Source of the DNA: a candidate division WOR-3 bacterium
GTDB taxonomy: Bacteria > SDB-A
Reading direction: 5' to 3'
Length of the DNA stretch: 26,346 nucleotides
Assembly (NCBI GenBank): GCA_016926475.1
Contig: JAFGON010000055.1
Location: forward strand, 1 to 26,346
Of this stretch, positions 16,658 through 23,856 are shown one piece after another. The translations under genes were made by a program, and so were the position numbers. Position 1 is the stretch's first letter; every line of letters begins with the position of its first letter. The notes below the pieces were generated by a model. The model saw only the letters and a program-made list of their open reading frames with translations. It ran no database searches and was not told the origin of the DNA.

Positions 16658-16688
16658 ACATTAAAGCACAAACATTAATGTACATTTT
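16658..16688 (-). promoter_or_regulatory. Possible operator repeats at the transcription start
   Basis: Three near-identical motifs, ACATTAA at 16658-16664, ACATTAA at 16672-16678 and ACATTTT at 16682-16688 (plus-strand reading), overlap the predicted start site. The last two build overlapping 10-bp palindromes ACATTAATGT (16672-16681) and AATGTACATT (16677-16686). Repression at the start site is an inference; AT-rich chance repeats are an alternative. Confidence 0.3.
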
Positions 16689-16694
16689 AGATCA

Positions 16695-16722
16695 ATTATA
16701 TCACTTTTAGAAAAAATGTCAA
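16695..16722 (-). promoter_or_regulatory. Consensus sigma-70-type promoter of the HAD-dapB-recD2 operon
   Basis: On the minus strand a perfect TTGACA (16722-16717) and a perfect TATAAT (16700-16695) are separated by 16 nt. The predicted start is near 16688, giving a leader of about 105 nt to the ATG at 16582. Seen directly. The strength of the boxes suggests high expression or a promoter that needs a repressor. Confidence 0.8.
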
Positions 16723-16755
16723 TACAAGAGCTGTTTTTTCCCTTTTAACAGCCTA

Positions 16756-16768
16756 TTGACGACGTCAA
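16756..16768. promoter_or_regulatory. 13-bp perfect palindrome upstream of the operon promoter
   Basis: TTGACGACGTCAA is a perfect inverted repeat of TTGACG around a central base. It lies 34 bp upstream of the -35 box, in the 228-nt gap (16583-16810) that has no gene. It may be a binding site for a dimeric regulator; no factor can be named. A weak 6-bp hairpin (16730-16735 with 16747-16752) lies between it and the promoter. Confidence 0.3.
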
Positions 16769-16810
16769 AAAGCAGAAAATTTAAAATCCTGACAAATTAT
16801 GTCGAAAAAA

Positions 16811-17500
16811 TCAGTCTCTTTTCCAGATTTCTGTTCCAAAGCCGTTAGCGCCGTAAAACGCCCAAACCCCTTTTACATCGTTATCTACACTTCTCATCAG
16901 AGACACGCCTATTGTGTTCATGGACCCGTCTGTCCAGGAACAAACAAAATAACTGCCGTCAGAAAATGCTATTCCATCGTAGCTGAAATCTTCGAAAATC
17001 CATGATATTGCAAATATGTCGTCATATTCCTCTATGTGCAGAGAGCAAGTGTATTCTGAACTGTCGGAATTTGTCCCGAGAACACGGTATTCTCCCTCGG
17101 GGTTAAAACTTGACGAGTTAATAACATAAGTCGTTTTCTGACTTTCTTCAGGCGTTCTAAAGGCGTTTTCAAAACCTCTCAATCCGGAAAGCGTCGCCCA
17201 GATTCCTTTCAGATTCTCCCCCTCGATTTTGTATAGAACCGCTCCTAAATCACTGTTGCTCTCGTCAGTGTAGGAGACGGCAAGATACTCTCCGCTCTTT
17301 ATTCCCACGCCAATGTAGTATTCTTCGCCGCCAAAAAGCCAGTTGACTTCGTAAGCTCCGAAATGGTCTATTACCTCCAATTCTCCTTCGTATTCATTTT
17401 CTCCGTTCGTTCCCCATACCGAATAAACCCCTTCCAAACCTTCGCCTGTCAATGAGACGGTAAAAAATAAAAAAATCAAAGCGTAATACGCGATTCTCAC
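16811..17500 (-). CDS. Secreted protein made of two tandem copies of one domain
   Basis: Not recognised by name. The 229 residues begin with a signal peptide (about 1-19) and then carry two copies of a domain of about 95 residues (about 23-120 and 133-229). Shared positions are G-x-Y-x-V-x-GTN near the start, a mid strand with W-x-F, a Gly-rich strand (YIGVGIKSGEYL against YDGIAFSDGSYF), a Tyr/Trp-Thr-Asp strand, and GIWATLSGLRGFE against GVWAFYGANGFGTE at the end. It is probably all-beta. The start is GTG at 17500 with AAGGAGG 4 nt upstream. It follows the YbjN-like gene by 14 nt, so the two form an operon. Confidence 0.8.
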   Translation of the reverse strand: MRIAYYALIFLFFTVSLTGEGLEGVYSVWGTNGENEYEGELEVIDHFGAYEVNWLFGGEEYYIGVGIKSGEYLAVSYTDESNSDLGAVLYKIEGENLKGIWATLSGLRGFENAFRTPEESQKTTYVINSSSFNPEGEYRVLGTNSDSSEYTCSLHIEEYDDIFAISWIFEDFSYDGIAFSDGSYFVCSWTDGSMNTIGVSLMRSVDNDVKGVWAFYGANGFGTEIWKRD

Positions 17501-17514
17501 TACTCCTCCTTCAA

Positions 17515-17946
17515 TTAAAGTTCAATTCCAAACCACGACGCGATTGTAGCCAGGTTTTGATCCACGGCATAAGCGACGAATTCGATGTTATTTAAAAGAT
17601 CAGCCTTCGTGACGGTATGATAAGGCATTTCAACCTGAAGGAAAAGGTATCCTTCCTCGGAAAGTCCCAGTTTAAGCTGGTTCATCTGGTAGTTGGCAAG
17701 AGTTACTTGCTTGAAAGCATCGGAAGGATAAGACGAAGGTATCTCAAAAAGAGGGGTCATCACCAACACCCATTCTTCTTCTACAGTGAGGATTCCGATA
17801 TTAATCGTTCCTCCTAAACTCGAAGAATATGGAACAATCCAAGTATTGTCATCGGGTTTCTCGAAGAAAATACTGTCCTCTTCGAGCCAATCTGAAACAG
17901 GATGTGAAAGAGTCAGCATAAAAAATAAAGAAAAAACGGCATTCAT
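17515..17946 (-). CDS. YbjN-like secreted protein (type III chaperone-like fold)
   Basis: From the ATG at 17946 it encodes 143 residues. An N-terminal hydrophobic stretch (about 1-16) is a short signal peptide. The rest resembles the YbjN/type III secretion chaperone-like family: two strands with WIVP and INIGILTVEEEWVLVMTPL, a helix with a Leu/Asn-rich NYQMNQLKLGLSEEGYLFLQVEMP pattern, and a C-terminal helix. The longer in-frame reading to 18177 is rejected because it runs antisense through tRNA-Val. The chosen ATG has GGGAGG 7 nt upstream. Function unknown; the YbjN likeness is from pattern recognition only. Confidence 0.8.
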   Translation of the reverse strand: MNAVFSLFFMLTLSHPVSDWLEEDSIFFEKPDDNTWIVPYSSSLGGTINIGILTVEEEWVLVMTPLFEIPSSYPSDAFKQVTLANYQMNQLKLGLSEEGYLFLQVEMPYHTVTKADLLNNIEFVAYAVDQNLATIASWFGIEL

Positions 17947-17997
17947 CCGGAGGCCTCCCTGATAATTGACTTCAGTGCAGTGTATAACTATTTTCTT

Positions 17998-18026
17998 AGT
18001 AATCCATATTAAATCATATTTGTCAA
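17998..18026 (-). promoter_or_regulatory. Possible promoter of the YbjN-like operon
   Basis: On the minus strand a perfect TTGACA (18026-18021) is followed after 17 nt by ATTACT (18003-17998), a poor -10. The leader would be about 45 nt. The 152-nt divergent gap (17947-18098) must contain a promoter for this gene pair, and this is the best candidate I see. Confidence 0.35.
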
Positions 18027-18052
18027 CCTGCAGGGCTTTTCTCAATTTAATG

Positions 18053-18081
18053 TTGACAATAACAGGAAAAAAAAATAGAAT
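18053..18081 (+). promoter_or_regulatory. Sigma-70-type promoter for tRNA-Val and the thrS operon
   Basis: TTGACA (18053-18058) and TAGAAT (18076-18081) are separated by exactly 17 nt. The start would be near 18088, about 11 nt before the tRNA. No separate promoter is visible between the tRNA and thrS, so this probably drives both. Confidence 0.75.
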
Positions 18082-18098
18082 TTGCTTCTGGTGTTTTT

Positions 18099-18176
<78 letters not shown>

Positions 18177-18216
18177 AAGTGTCCGTTTATTTTCATGGAA
18201 ATTCAAGGAGATACCA

Positions 18217-20064
18217 ATGAGGGCATACGAATTATTAAAAAAGGACGCATATACAGTACTCTGCGGGGATGAGCTCGTCGACCTCGACGAACAAATAAAA
18301 GATGCATGTGAAGCGCTTCCCTTCTCGGACGAAAGGTGCAGAAATGTATTTTGGCATTCTTCCGCTCACCTTCTCGCCCAGGCTGTTTTAAGGCTATTCC
18401 CGGGTACAAAACTCGGAGTCGGTCCGGCTGTAGAAGAAGGTTTTTATTATGATTTTATACCTCCAAAACCTTTCACACCCGAAGACCTGACCCAAATTGA
18501 AGACGAAATGAAAAAAATAATCTTAGAGGATTTGCCCATAAAAAAGACCGTTGTTTCAAAAGACGACATGGTCGAACTTCTGAAAAAACAAGGGCAGGAT
18601 TTGAAAATTGAACTCGCCCAGGAATTTGATGAACCAATCAGCTACTACTCTCAGGGGGAATTCTTCGACATGTGCAGGGGTCCCCACTTGAGGTCTACAG
18701 GTGAAGTAGGTCATGTAAAAGTTTTAAGCGTTGCCGCCGCCTATTGGAAAGGCGACGAAAAGAATCCATCGATGCAGAGAGTTTACGCAATCGCTTTTCC
18801 CTCAAAAGAACTCCTCGAGGAACACCTGGAAAAATTGGAGCAGGCAAAACTCAGAGACCACAGAAAAATCGGCAAAAACATGAGTCTCTTCAGCATTGAA
18901 GAAGAAGGCGGCCAAGGGCTGATATACTGGCATGAAGCTGGGAGTATAATCAGAGAAGAAGTCGAAAACCTCTGGATCAACGAGCACAAAAGGCGCGGAT
19001 ACGGTTTCGTCAGAACCCCTCATATCGCCAGAGCAGACCTCTGGAGGCAATCCGGTCATTTGGATTATTACAGCGAGAATATGTTTTTCCTCGACGACAA
19101 AGAATTTGTTTTGAAACCGATGAACTGTCCTGAACACATACTGATTTTTAAAAGGAACAAAAAAAGTTACAGAGAACTGCCTTATAAAATTGCCGAACTC
19201 GGAACAGTCTACAGAAAAGAGAGATCGGGAGTGTTGCATGGAATGCTGCGGGTCAGAGGATTCACTCAGGACGACGCTCATATCTTCTGCACCGCGGATC
19301 AAATCGAACAGGAGATAACAGGTGTTCTTGACCTTGTTCTCGGCTGGATCGAGAGATTCCGATACGATAAGTACTCCATAGAGCTCAGCCTCCGGGACCC
19401 TCTAAATGCCGGTAAGTACGCCGGTGATGAAGAAAGTTGGGAAAGGGCTGAATCTTCCTTGAAATCCGCCCTTGAAAACAACAATCTTCAATACAAAGAA
19501 ATGCCGGGGGAAGCAGTTTTTTACGGACCGAAAATTGACTTCAAACTTTACGACGCCATTGGCCGATCATGGCAAGGCTCGACCATACAACTTGACTTTA
19601 ACCTCCCCAAGAGGTTCGACCTCGTCTACATTGATAAAGACGGACAAGACAAAACCGTAATCATGATTCACAGGGCAATTATGGGATCTCTAGAAAGATT
19701 TGTCGGCGGCCTGATCGAACACTATTCAGGCAGATTTCCTTTCTGGCTTGCTCCAGAGCAAGTCAGAATAATCCCCATAACCCAGGAACAACAAGAATCA
19801 GCTCAAAATCTTGCCAAATCTCTTCGAGAAAATGGAATCAGATGCTCTGTGGACGAAAGAAACGAAAAGTTAGGCCACAAAATCAGAGACGCGGAGACCG
19901 CCCATGTTTCTTTGATGGCTGTTTTAGGAAGAAAAGAAATGGAGTTAAGCCGGATTTCCATTAGGGAATCGCAGGGAAAAGAAATGGGCTTGATGTCTTA
20001 CGAATCCTTGATAGAATTATGTATTAACCGTATAGACGAAGGAAGAAAGAAACTCAACAGATAA
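18217..20064 (+). CDS. thrS: Threonyl-tRNA synthetase with truncated TGS domain
   Basis: Class II synthetase charging tRNA-Thr. The 615 residues include the editing domain with HSSAH (first His at 47) and the catalytic core, where the zinc ligands are Cys304 (KPMNCPEH), His355 (DDAHIFC) and His485 (MIHRAIMGS). The C-terminal anticodon-binding domain is present (KLGHKIRDAE region). Cys304 and His355 keep the 51-residue spacing of E. coli Cys334/His385. The N-terminus is about 30 residues short: only the second half of the TGS domain (GDELVDLDEQI onward) is present. AAGGAG is 6 nt before the ATG, and no in-frame upstream start exists before the tRNA. It heads thrS-infC-rpmI-rplT. Confidence 0.97.
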   Translation: MRAYELLKKDAYTVLCGDELVDLDEQIKDACEALPFSDERCRNVFWHSSAHLLAQAVLRLFPGTKLGVGPAVEEGFYYDFIPPKPFTPEDLTQIEDEMKKIILEDLPIKKTVVSKDDMVELLKKQGQDLKIELAQEFDEPISYYSQGEFFDMCRGPHLRSTGEVGHVKVLSVAAAYWKGDEKNPSMQRVYAIAFPSKELLEEHLEKLEQAKLRDHRKIGKNMSLFSIEEEGGQGLIYWHEAGSIIREEVENLWINEHKRRGYGFVRTPHIARADLWRQSGHLDYYSENMFFLDDKEFVLKPMNCPEHILIFKRNKKSYRELPYKIAELGTVYRKERSGVLHGMLRVRGFTQDDAHIFCTADQIEQEITGVLDLVLGWIERFRYDKYSIELSLRDPLNAGKYAGDEESWERAESSLKSALENNNLQYKEMPGEAVFYGPKIDFKLYDAIGRSWQGSTIQLDFNLPKRFDLVYIDKDGQDKTVIMIHRAIMGSLERFVGGLIEHYSGRFPFWLAPEQVRIIPITQEQQESAQNLAKSLRENGIRCSVDERNEKLGHKIRDAETAHVSLMAVLGRKEMELSRISIRESQGKEMGLMSYESLIELCINRIDEGRKKLNR

Positions 20065-20080
20065 GGAGGTCATTATCACG
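20063..20080 (+). promoter_or_regulatory. infC ribosome site with non-canonical start codon
   Basis: AAGGAGGT (20063-20070) overlaps the thrS stop and is followed in the infC frame by ATT (20072), ATC (20075) and ACG (20078). Between the in-frame stop at 20033 and the conserved IF-3 start there is no ATG, GTG or TTG. ATC at 20075 has the best spacing, matching that of thrS. IF-3 rejects such starts in other bacteria, giving autoregulation. Confidence 0.8.
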
Positions 20081-20671
20081 TTTTCTCCCAAAGGTTATAA
20101 AAACGTTCAGGTCAATCATTCAATTAAAAGCCCAAGCGTCAGGGTAGTAGATGAAAACGGGAAATACATAGGAATATTAGACGTGAAGACAGCAGTGAAT
20201 ATGGCAGCCGAACGAGGTTACGATTTAGTTATGATTTCGGAATCTTCAACTCCCCCTGTGTGCAAGATAATCGACTTCGGTAAATTCAAATTCGACGAGA
20301 AAAAAAAGTTAAAGGAAGCTCAACACAAACAAACAACTATCAAGGTCAAAGAACTCCGAATGAAACCTGGAATAGACGAGCACGATTACAGAGTTAAACT
20401 TGAGAAAGCTAAATCTTTTTTAACTCAGGGAAAAGACGGAAAAAGCAGTAATTCACCTCTGTCCAACAAAAAAAACAAAGTAAAATTTATCGTCCGTTTG
20501 TACGGAAGGGAAATGGCTCACTCTGAACGGGGAATGGCTGTTTTAAACAAATTCATTGAAGACCTAGAGGATTTGGGTACCGTCGAACAAAATCCAATTC
20601 AGGAAGGCCGTTTCATCAGCATGGTAATAGCGCCTAAAAAAATGGAGGGCAAACAAAATGCCAAAAATTAA
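20075..20671 (+). CDS. infC: Translation initiation factor IF-3, non-AUG start, with an inserted loop
   Basis: IF-3 binds the 30S subunit, prevents subunit joining and checks start codons. Read from ATC at 20075 it has 198 residues. The N-domain carries SVRVVDENGKYIG and the signature TPPVCKIIDFGKFKF; the C-domain has KELRMKPGIDEHDY and YGREMAHSERG. The first standard start codon (GTG, 20183) lies inside the N-domain and would delete about 36 conserved residues, so the real start must be non-canonical (ATC, or ATT 20072 / ACG 20078). A Ser/Asn/Lys-rich insertion of about 15 residues (about 119-134, around KSSNSPLSNKK) sits before the KVKFIVRLYGRE strand. It overlaps rpmI by 14 nt. Confidence 0.93.
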   Translation: MTFSPKGYKNVQVNHSIKSPSVRVVDENGKYIGILDVKTAVNMAAERGYDLVMISESSTPPVCKIIDFGKFKFDEKKKLKEAQHKQTTIKVKELRMKPGIDEHDYRVKLEKAKSFLTQGKDGKSSNSPLSNKKNKVKFIVRLYGREMAHSERGMAVLNKFIEDLEDLGTVEQNPIQEGRFISMVIAPKKMEGKQNAKN

Positions 20672-20855
20672 AACAAACAAATCAGCAGCAAAAAGATTTA
20701 AAAAGACAAAGAACGGTAAAATTAAGAGATGGCAGTCTTTCACGGGTCACTTGAAAACAGGCAAATCAGCGGGAAGAAGGAGAAAATTGAGATCTTCAAC
20801 TCTCGTCTCCAAAGCCAATCTCGAAAAGACTAAAATGCTAATACCTTACGCTTGA
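20658..20855 (+). CDS. rpmI: 50S ribosomal protein L35
   Basis: A 65-residue, very basic protein with the family start MPKIKTNKSAAKRFKKT, the GHLKTGKSAGRRRKLR segment and the C-terminal motif ending in MLIPYA. It is a structural protein of the large subunit. GGAGG (20644-20648) lies inside the infC end, 9 nt before the ATG; the start overlaps infC by 14 nt. The order infC-rpmI-rplT is the classical one, in which L20 usually represses the downstream genes; I did not identify the L20 binding structure here. Confidence 0.97.
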   Translation: MPKIKTNKSAAKRFKKTKNGKIKRWQSFTGHLKTGKSAGRRRKLRSSTLVSKANLEKTKMLIPYA

Positions 20856-20864
20856 GGAGGAAAA

Positions 20865-21221
20865 ATGCCGCGAGCCACAAATAACCCCGCGTCAAAGGCG
20901 AGACATAAAAAAATTCTCGAACTCGCCAAAGGTTTTTACGGAGTAAGACATTCAAGGTTCAAATCTGCCAACCAAGCTGTTATGAGAGCAGGCATCAATG
21001 CTTACTCTGACAGAAAAAAGAAAAAAAGAGATTTCAGAAGGCTCTGGATTACGAGAATTTCAGCTTCCTGCCAAAACCAGGGTCTTTCTTACTCTAAATT
21101 CATGTTCGGGTTGAGCAAAGCCGGAATTCAAATAAACCGTAAAATGATTGCCGAAATCGCGGCTAAAGACAATGAAGCTTTCAGCGATCTGGTCAAAATC
21201 GCGCAAAAATCTCTTTCTTGA
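20865..21221 (+). CDS. rplT: 50S ribosomal protein L20
   Basis: 118 residues, the usual length, starting MPRATNNPASKARHKKIL and containing GFYGVRHSRFKSANQAVMRAG and the RRLWITRISASCQNQGLSYSKFM signature. It is a 23S rRNA-binding assembly protein of the large subunit and a translational repressor of this operon in E. coli and Bacillus. GAGGAGG is 4 nt before the ATG, 9 nt after the rpmI stop. Its last 50 nt overlap the start of the next gene. Confidence 0.97.
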   Translation: MPRATNNPASKARHKKILELAKGFYGVRHSRFKSANQAVMRAGINAYSDRKKKKRDFRRLWITRISASCQNQGLSYSKFMFGLSKAGIQINRKMIAEIAAKDNEAFSDLVKIAQKSLS

Positions 21222-21945
21222 TATCTCCATTTCGGCGCTGATAGCGTTTTTTGCCTTGGCGTCGCATTCTTGTTCAAGAGGAGAAACCGAAGATATTCTT
21301 TCGCAACCAGGCAACATAAATGATTGGGCGAAAGGGCAGTGGAGTGAATATGAAGTCCACAAAGGTGAGAAACAATTCACCATAAGGTATACCGTTATAG
21401 CCAGAGACGAATTTGACACTTCCCTTTTCTGGATAGAATCGGTTGTGAATACAGGTGAGGATTCGTTCCTTTGGCAAGCGCTTGTTCCAGAATTTTTCAA
21501 GGGCTCCCCTAAAGAACTCGTAATAGTAGATCTAACTCAGAGCAAATTGGAAGCCCTCGCAGTTCCACTGGGCAAAAACTGCCGAACGGATTTTCTTCTC
21601 GGCTCATTTGATCCTTCCAATCTTAAAAGGCTCGGGTTCGAAACCGATTTCATTTCCACGCCTGCGGGAAAATTCTATTCCCTGCACTGCCAACTGATGA
21701 TAGAAGACAAACCTGCCAGCGCATGGATAAGCAGTAAAGCTCCAATTTTCGGATTGGTGCAGTGGGAGTCTCAGAACGAAGTGAGAACCCTCGTTAATTT
21801 TGGATATGACGGAAAATCAATACTTCCCAAAGACATAGTTCGTATGCAGATAGGACCCGCTGATTTTTCAAAACCTGTTTTCAGAGAAAACCTCGTAACT
21901 TTTGTCATCGACACATCGGCGGCAATCATAGAATCCATTCCATGA
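21172..21945 (+). CDS. Exported protein of unknown function, possible lipoprotein
   Basis: Not recognised. From the ATG at 21172 it has 257 residues: a positively charged start, a hydrophobic stretch (about 14-30) and Cys34 in SHSC, which is a poor lipobox, so lipidation is uncertain. The mature part is beta-rich, with a Thr-Pro-Ala-Gly-Lys-Phe strand and a following Trp-Ile-Ser-Ser turn. This loosely recalls DUF3108- or LolA-like outer-envelope proteins, but I would not name it. The start lies inside rplT (50-nt overlap) without a good ribosome site; a TTG at 21148 is possible. It stands where pheS/pheT occur in many relatives of this operon. Confidence 0.75.
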   Translation: MKLSAIWSKSRKNLFLDISISALIAFFALASHSCSRGETEDILSQPGNINDWAKGQWSEYEVHKGEKQFTIRYTVIARDEFDTSLFWIESVVNTGEDSFLWQALVPEFFKGSPKELVIVDLTQSKLEALAVPLGKNCRTDFLLGSFDPSNLKRLGFETDFISTPAGKFYSLHCQLMIEDKPASAWISSKAPIFGLVQWESQNEVRTLVNFGYDGKSILPKDIVRMQIGPADFSKPVFRENLVTFVIDTSAAIIESIP

Positions 21946-21987
21946 AACAAGTTGTCTTGCTCCTTTGTAATTGAACCCGGAGGTTTT

Positions 21988-22296
21988 ATGAACAGCGAGA
22001 AACTAACTTTGATCTCGGAAAAAATTGAGCAGATGATAGAGAAGATTGAAACGCTTAAAAAGGAAAACGAGTCTCTTAAAATTAGAATTGACGAAAACGA
22101 ATTCGATGAAAAAAATTTGAATTCAAAATTAGACCAGCTCCAGAATGAAGTAAATTACCTAAAAAAAACTGTAGACGAAAAAAACTTAGACATTCAAATT
22201 ATGTCCCAAAAGAATGAAGAGCTCCAAGAAGCAATAAAAAAGACTTCCTCTGTGATAGACAATGTTCTGGCAAAACTTGAAACCATTTCTGAATGA
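21988..22296 (+). CDS. ZapB-like coiled-coil protein
   Basis: A 102-residue, almost wholly coiled-coil protein, Glu/Lys-rich with regular Leu/Ile heptads throughout (about residues 3-95). It has no signal and no membrane segment. The ATG at 21988 is preferred over 21952 because GGAGG lies 4 nt upstream. It sits 27 nt before zapA. In several lineages a short coiled-coil gene precedes zapA and encodes a ZapB-like partner of the division ring. Coiled coils are easily matched by chance, so the function rests on position. Confidence 0.7.
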   Translation: MNSEKLTLISEKIEQMIEKIETLKKENESLKIRIDENEFDEKNLNSKLDQLQNEVNYLKKTVDEKNLDIQIMSQKNEELQEAIKKTSSVIDNVLAKLETISE

Positions 22297-22323
22297 AATA
22301 AACGCTGAAAACCTCCAGGGATT

Positions 22324-22605
22324 ATGATGGAAGAAAATATTATCGACACCGTCATCGGCGGAAAAAAAATATCCCTTAAAGTATCGGAAAATTTCCAAAT
22401 AATCAAAGAGGCAATAGAGCTGTTGAAAAGAGAATTGGATGAAATACAAAACAGCCCAACCCCCCCGATGTCTCAGGAAGAAGCGTTTTTAATCGCCGCG
22501 TTGAATATCGCGGGAGCTCTTGTAAAAGAAAAAAGCGGAAAACCTTTTAGAGATTTTGAACTCAGCCCGGAACTCTTAAAGAAAATCGACAATGCCGTAA
22601 ACTGA
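22324..22605 (+). CDS. zapA: Cell division protein ZapA
   Basis: A 93-residue protein with the ZapA layout: a short beta start (DTVIGGKKISLKVSENF), a helix, and the conserved helix AFLIAALNIAGALVKEK. ZapA binds FtsZ and bundles its filaments at midcell. It starts at ATG 22324 (or ATG 22327) with only a weak ribosome site. It is the last gene of the plus-strand run and ends 1 nt before the murI stop on the other strand. Confidence 0.82.
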   Translation: MMEENIIDTVIGGKKISLKVSENFQIIKEAIELLKRELDEIQNSPTPPMSQEEAFLIAALNIAGALVKEKSGKPFRDFELSPELLKKIDNAVN

Positions 22606-22606
22606 T

Positions 22607-23410
22607 TTACACATTTATCCTCTCCAGATAGTCGATTTTCTCACCTAAAAATCTCTCTGCAATACCTATGAAATTCGGAGGAATATCGCTCAGATAGTAT
22701 CCAACCGTTCCGGGTTTTTCGGCGCGGTTCAAAATATTCTCAGACCTCAGAGTTTCCGCCAAAACTTTTGAGACTTCCTGAGCTGAATCGACCAGAGTAA
22801 CATTCCGCCCCATAACTTGTTTAATGGTGTTTTTGAGAAGGGGGTAATGAGTGCAACCCAAGACAAGCGTGTCGATATCGCTCGCGGCGAGATGCGAAAG
22901 GTAGATTTTCGCTGTCATGAGAGCTATTTCTGTGTTTTCCCAGCCTTCTTCAACCAAAGGTACAAACAACGGGCAAGCCTGGGTGAACACTTTTGTCTTC
23001 TCGTTCAATTTCTTTATGTGTTCAGAATAAGCTCCGCTCGATATGGTGGCGTTTGTTCCGATTACCCCGACTCTGTTGTTTTTCGTCACCTTTATAGCTT
23101 CTTTAGCGCCGGGGCCAAGCACACCTATAATAGTCACGTCACATTGATGTTTCAACTCGTCAATCGCTATAGACGAAACTGTGTTGCAGGCGGCTATGAT
23201 AATTTTGACGTCTTTGGATAGAAGAAAATCGATGTCTTCTTTCGCGAATCTTATGATAGTGTCTCTTGATTTATTGCCGTAAGGAACTCTCGCTGTATCG
23301 CCGAAATATACTATATCCTCAGTTCCGAGAATTTTTCTCACTTCGCGGACTACAGTAAGCCCCCCGACACCAGAATCGAATATGCCAACGGGTCTCGGAT
23401 CTATTCCCAT
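22607..23410 (-). CDS. murI: Glutamate racemase
   Basis: Interconverts L- and D-glutamate, supplying D-Glu for peptidoglycan. The 267 residues contain [12 protein letters not shown] near the start, [14 protein letters not shown], the first catalytic Cys in AACNTVS and the second in GCTHYPLL, all at normal spacing. AGGAG is about 7 nt before the ATG; the start overlaps smpB by 10 nt. It is last in its minus-strand run and convergent with zapA. Confidence 0.97.
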   Translation of the reverse strand: MGIDPRPVGIFDSGVGGLTVVREVRKILGTEDIVYFGDTARVPYGNKSRDTIIRFAKEDIDFLLSKDVKIIIAACNTVSSIAIDELKHQCDVTIIGVLGPGAKEAIKVTKNNRVGVIGTNATISSGAYSEHIKKLNEKTKVFTQACPLFVPLVEEGWENTEIALMTAKIYLSHLAASDIDTLVLGCTHYPLLKNTIKQVMGRNVTLVDSAQEVSKVLAETLRSENILNRAEKPGTVGYYLSDIPPNFIGIAERFLGEKIDYLERINV

Positions 23411-23856
23411 TTTTTTCTCCTGATATCCCTCTCAACGTCAGCCTTTTTAACAGCTTCCCTCTTGTCGTACAATTTTTTTCCTCTCGCCACTCCAATTTGG
23501 ACTTTGACAATATTTCTCGAATTGAAATACATCATCAGGGGGATAGCGGTCAACCCCTGCTGCTCGATCTTCGCTTTCAGTTTGAAAATTTCTCTTCTGC
23601 TCAAAAGCAATTTACGATTCCTTTTCGGGTCGGGCTGGTAAAAGGATGATTTGTCGTAAACAGGTATCAATACCGACGAAAGGTATGCTTCACCGTCGAT
23701 AATCTTCACGTAACCTTCACCCAAGCTGCATGCCCCGTTGCGGAGAGACTTCACTTCCGATCCTTCGAGAACGATACCGGCTTCAATTTTATCCAGAATA
23801 GTGTAATCGTGAAAAGCCCGTCTATTTTTTGATATCATTTTCTTTAAATCACTCAT
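23401..23856 (-). CDS. smpB: SsrA-binding protein SmpB
   Basis: Partner of tmRNA in rescuing stalled ribosomes. The 151 residues match the family, with [20 protein letters not shown] and GSEVKSLR in the N-terminal part, then an SRREI segment and the basic tail [23 protein letters not shown] that enters the mRNA channel. It overlaps yhbY by 8 nt and murI by 10 nt. No tmRNA gene is seen in this window. Confidence 0.97.
   Translation of the reverse strand: MSDLKKMISKNRRAFHDYTILDKIEAGIVLEGSEVKSLRNGACSLGEGYVKIIDGEAYLSSVLIPVYDKSSFYQPDPKRNRKLLLSRREIFKLKAKIEQQGLTAIPLMMYFNSRNIVKVQIGVARGKKLYDKREAVKKADVERDIRRKKWE

Noticed and set aside
16730-16752. Hairpin GCTGTT/AACAGC as a terminator for the duplicated-domain gene
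   Set aside because: Only a 6-bp stem with an 11-nt loop and no U-run after it on the minus strand.
18177-18216. T-box or other riboswitch controlling thrS
   Set aside because: Only 40 nt lie between the tRNA and thrS; there is no room for specifier, antiterminator or terminator structures.
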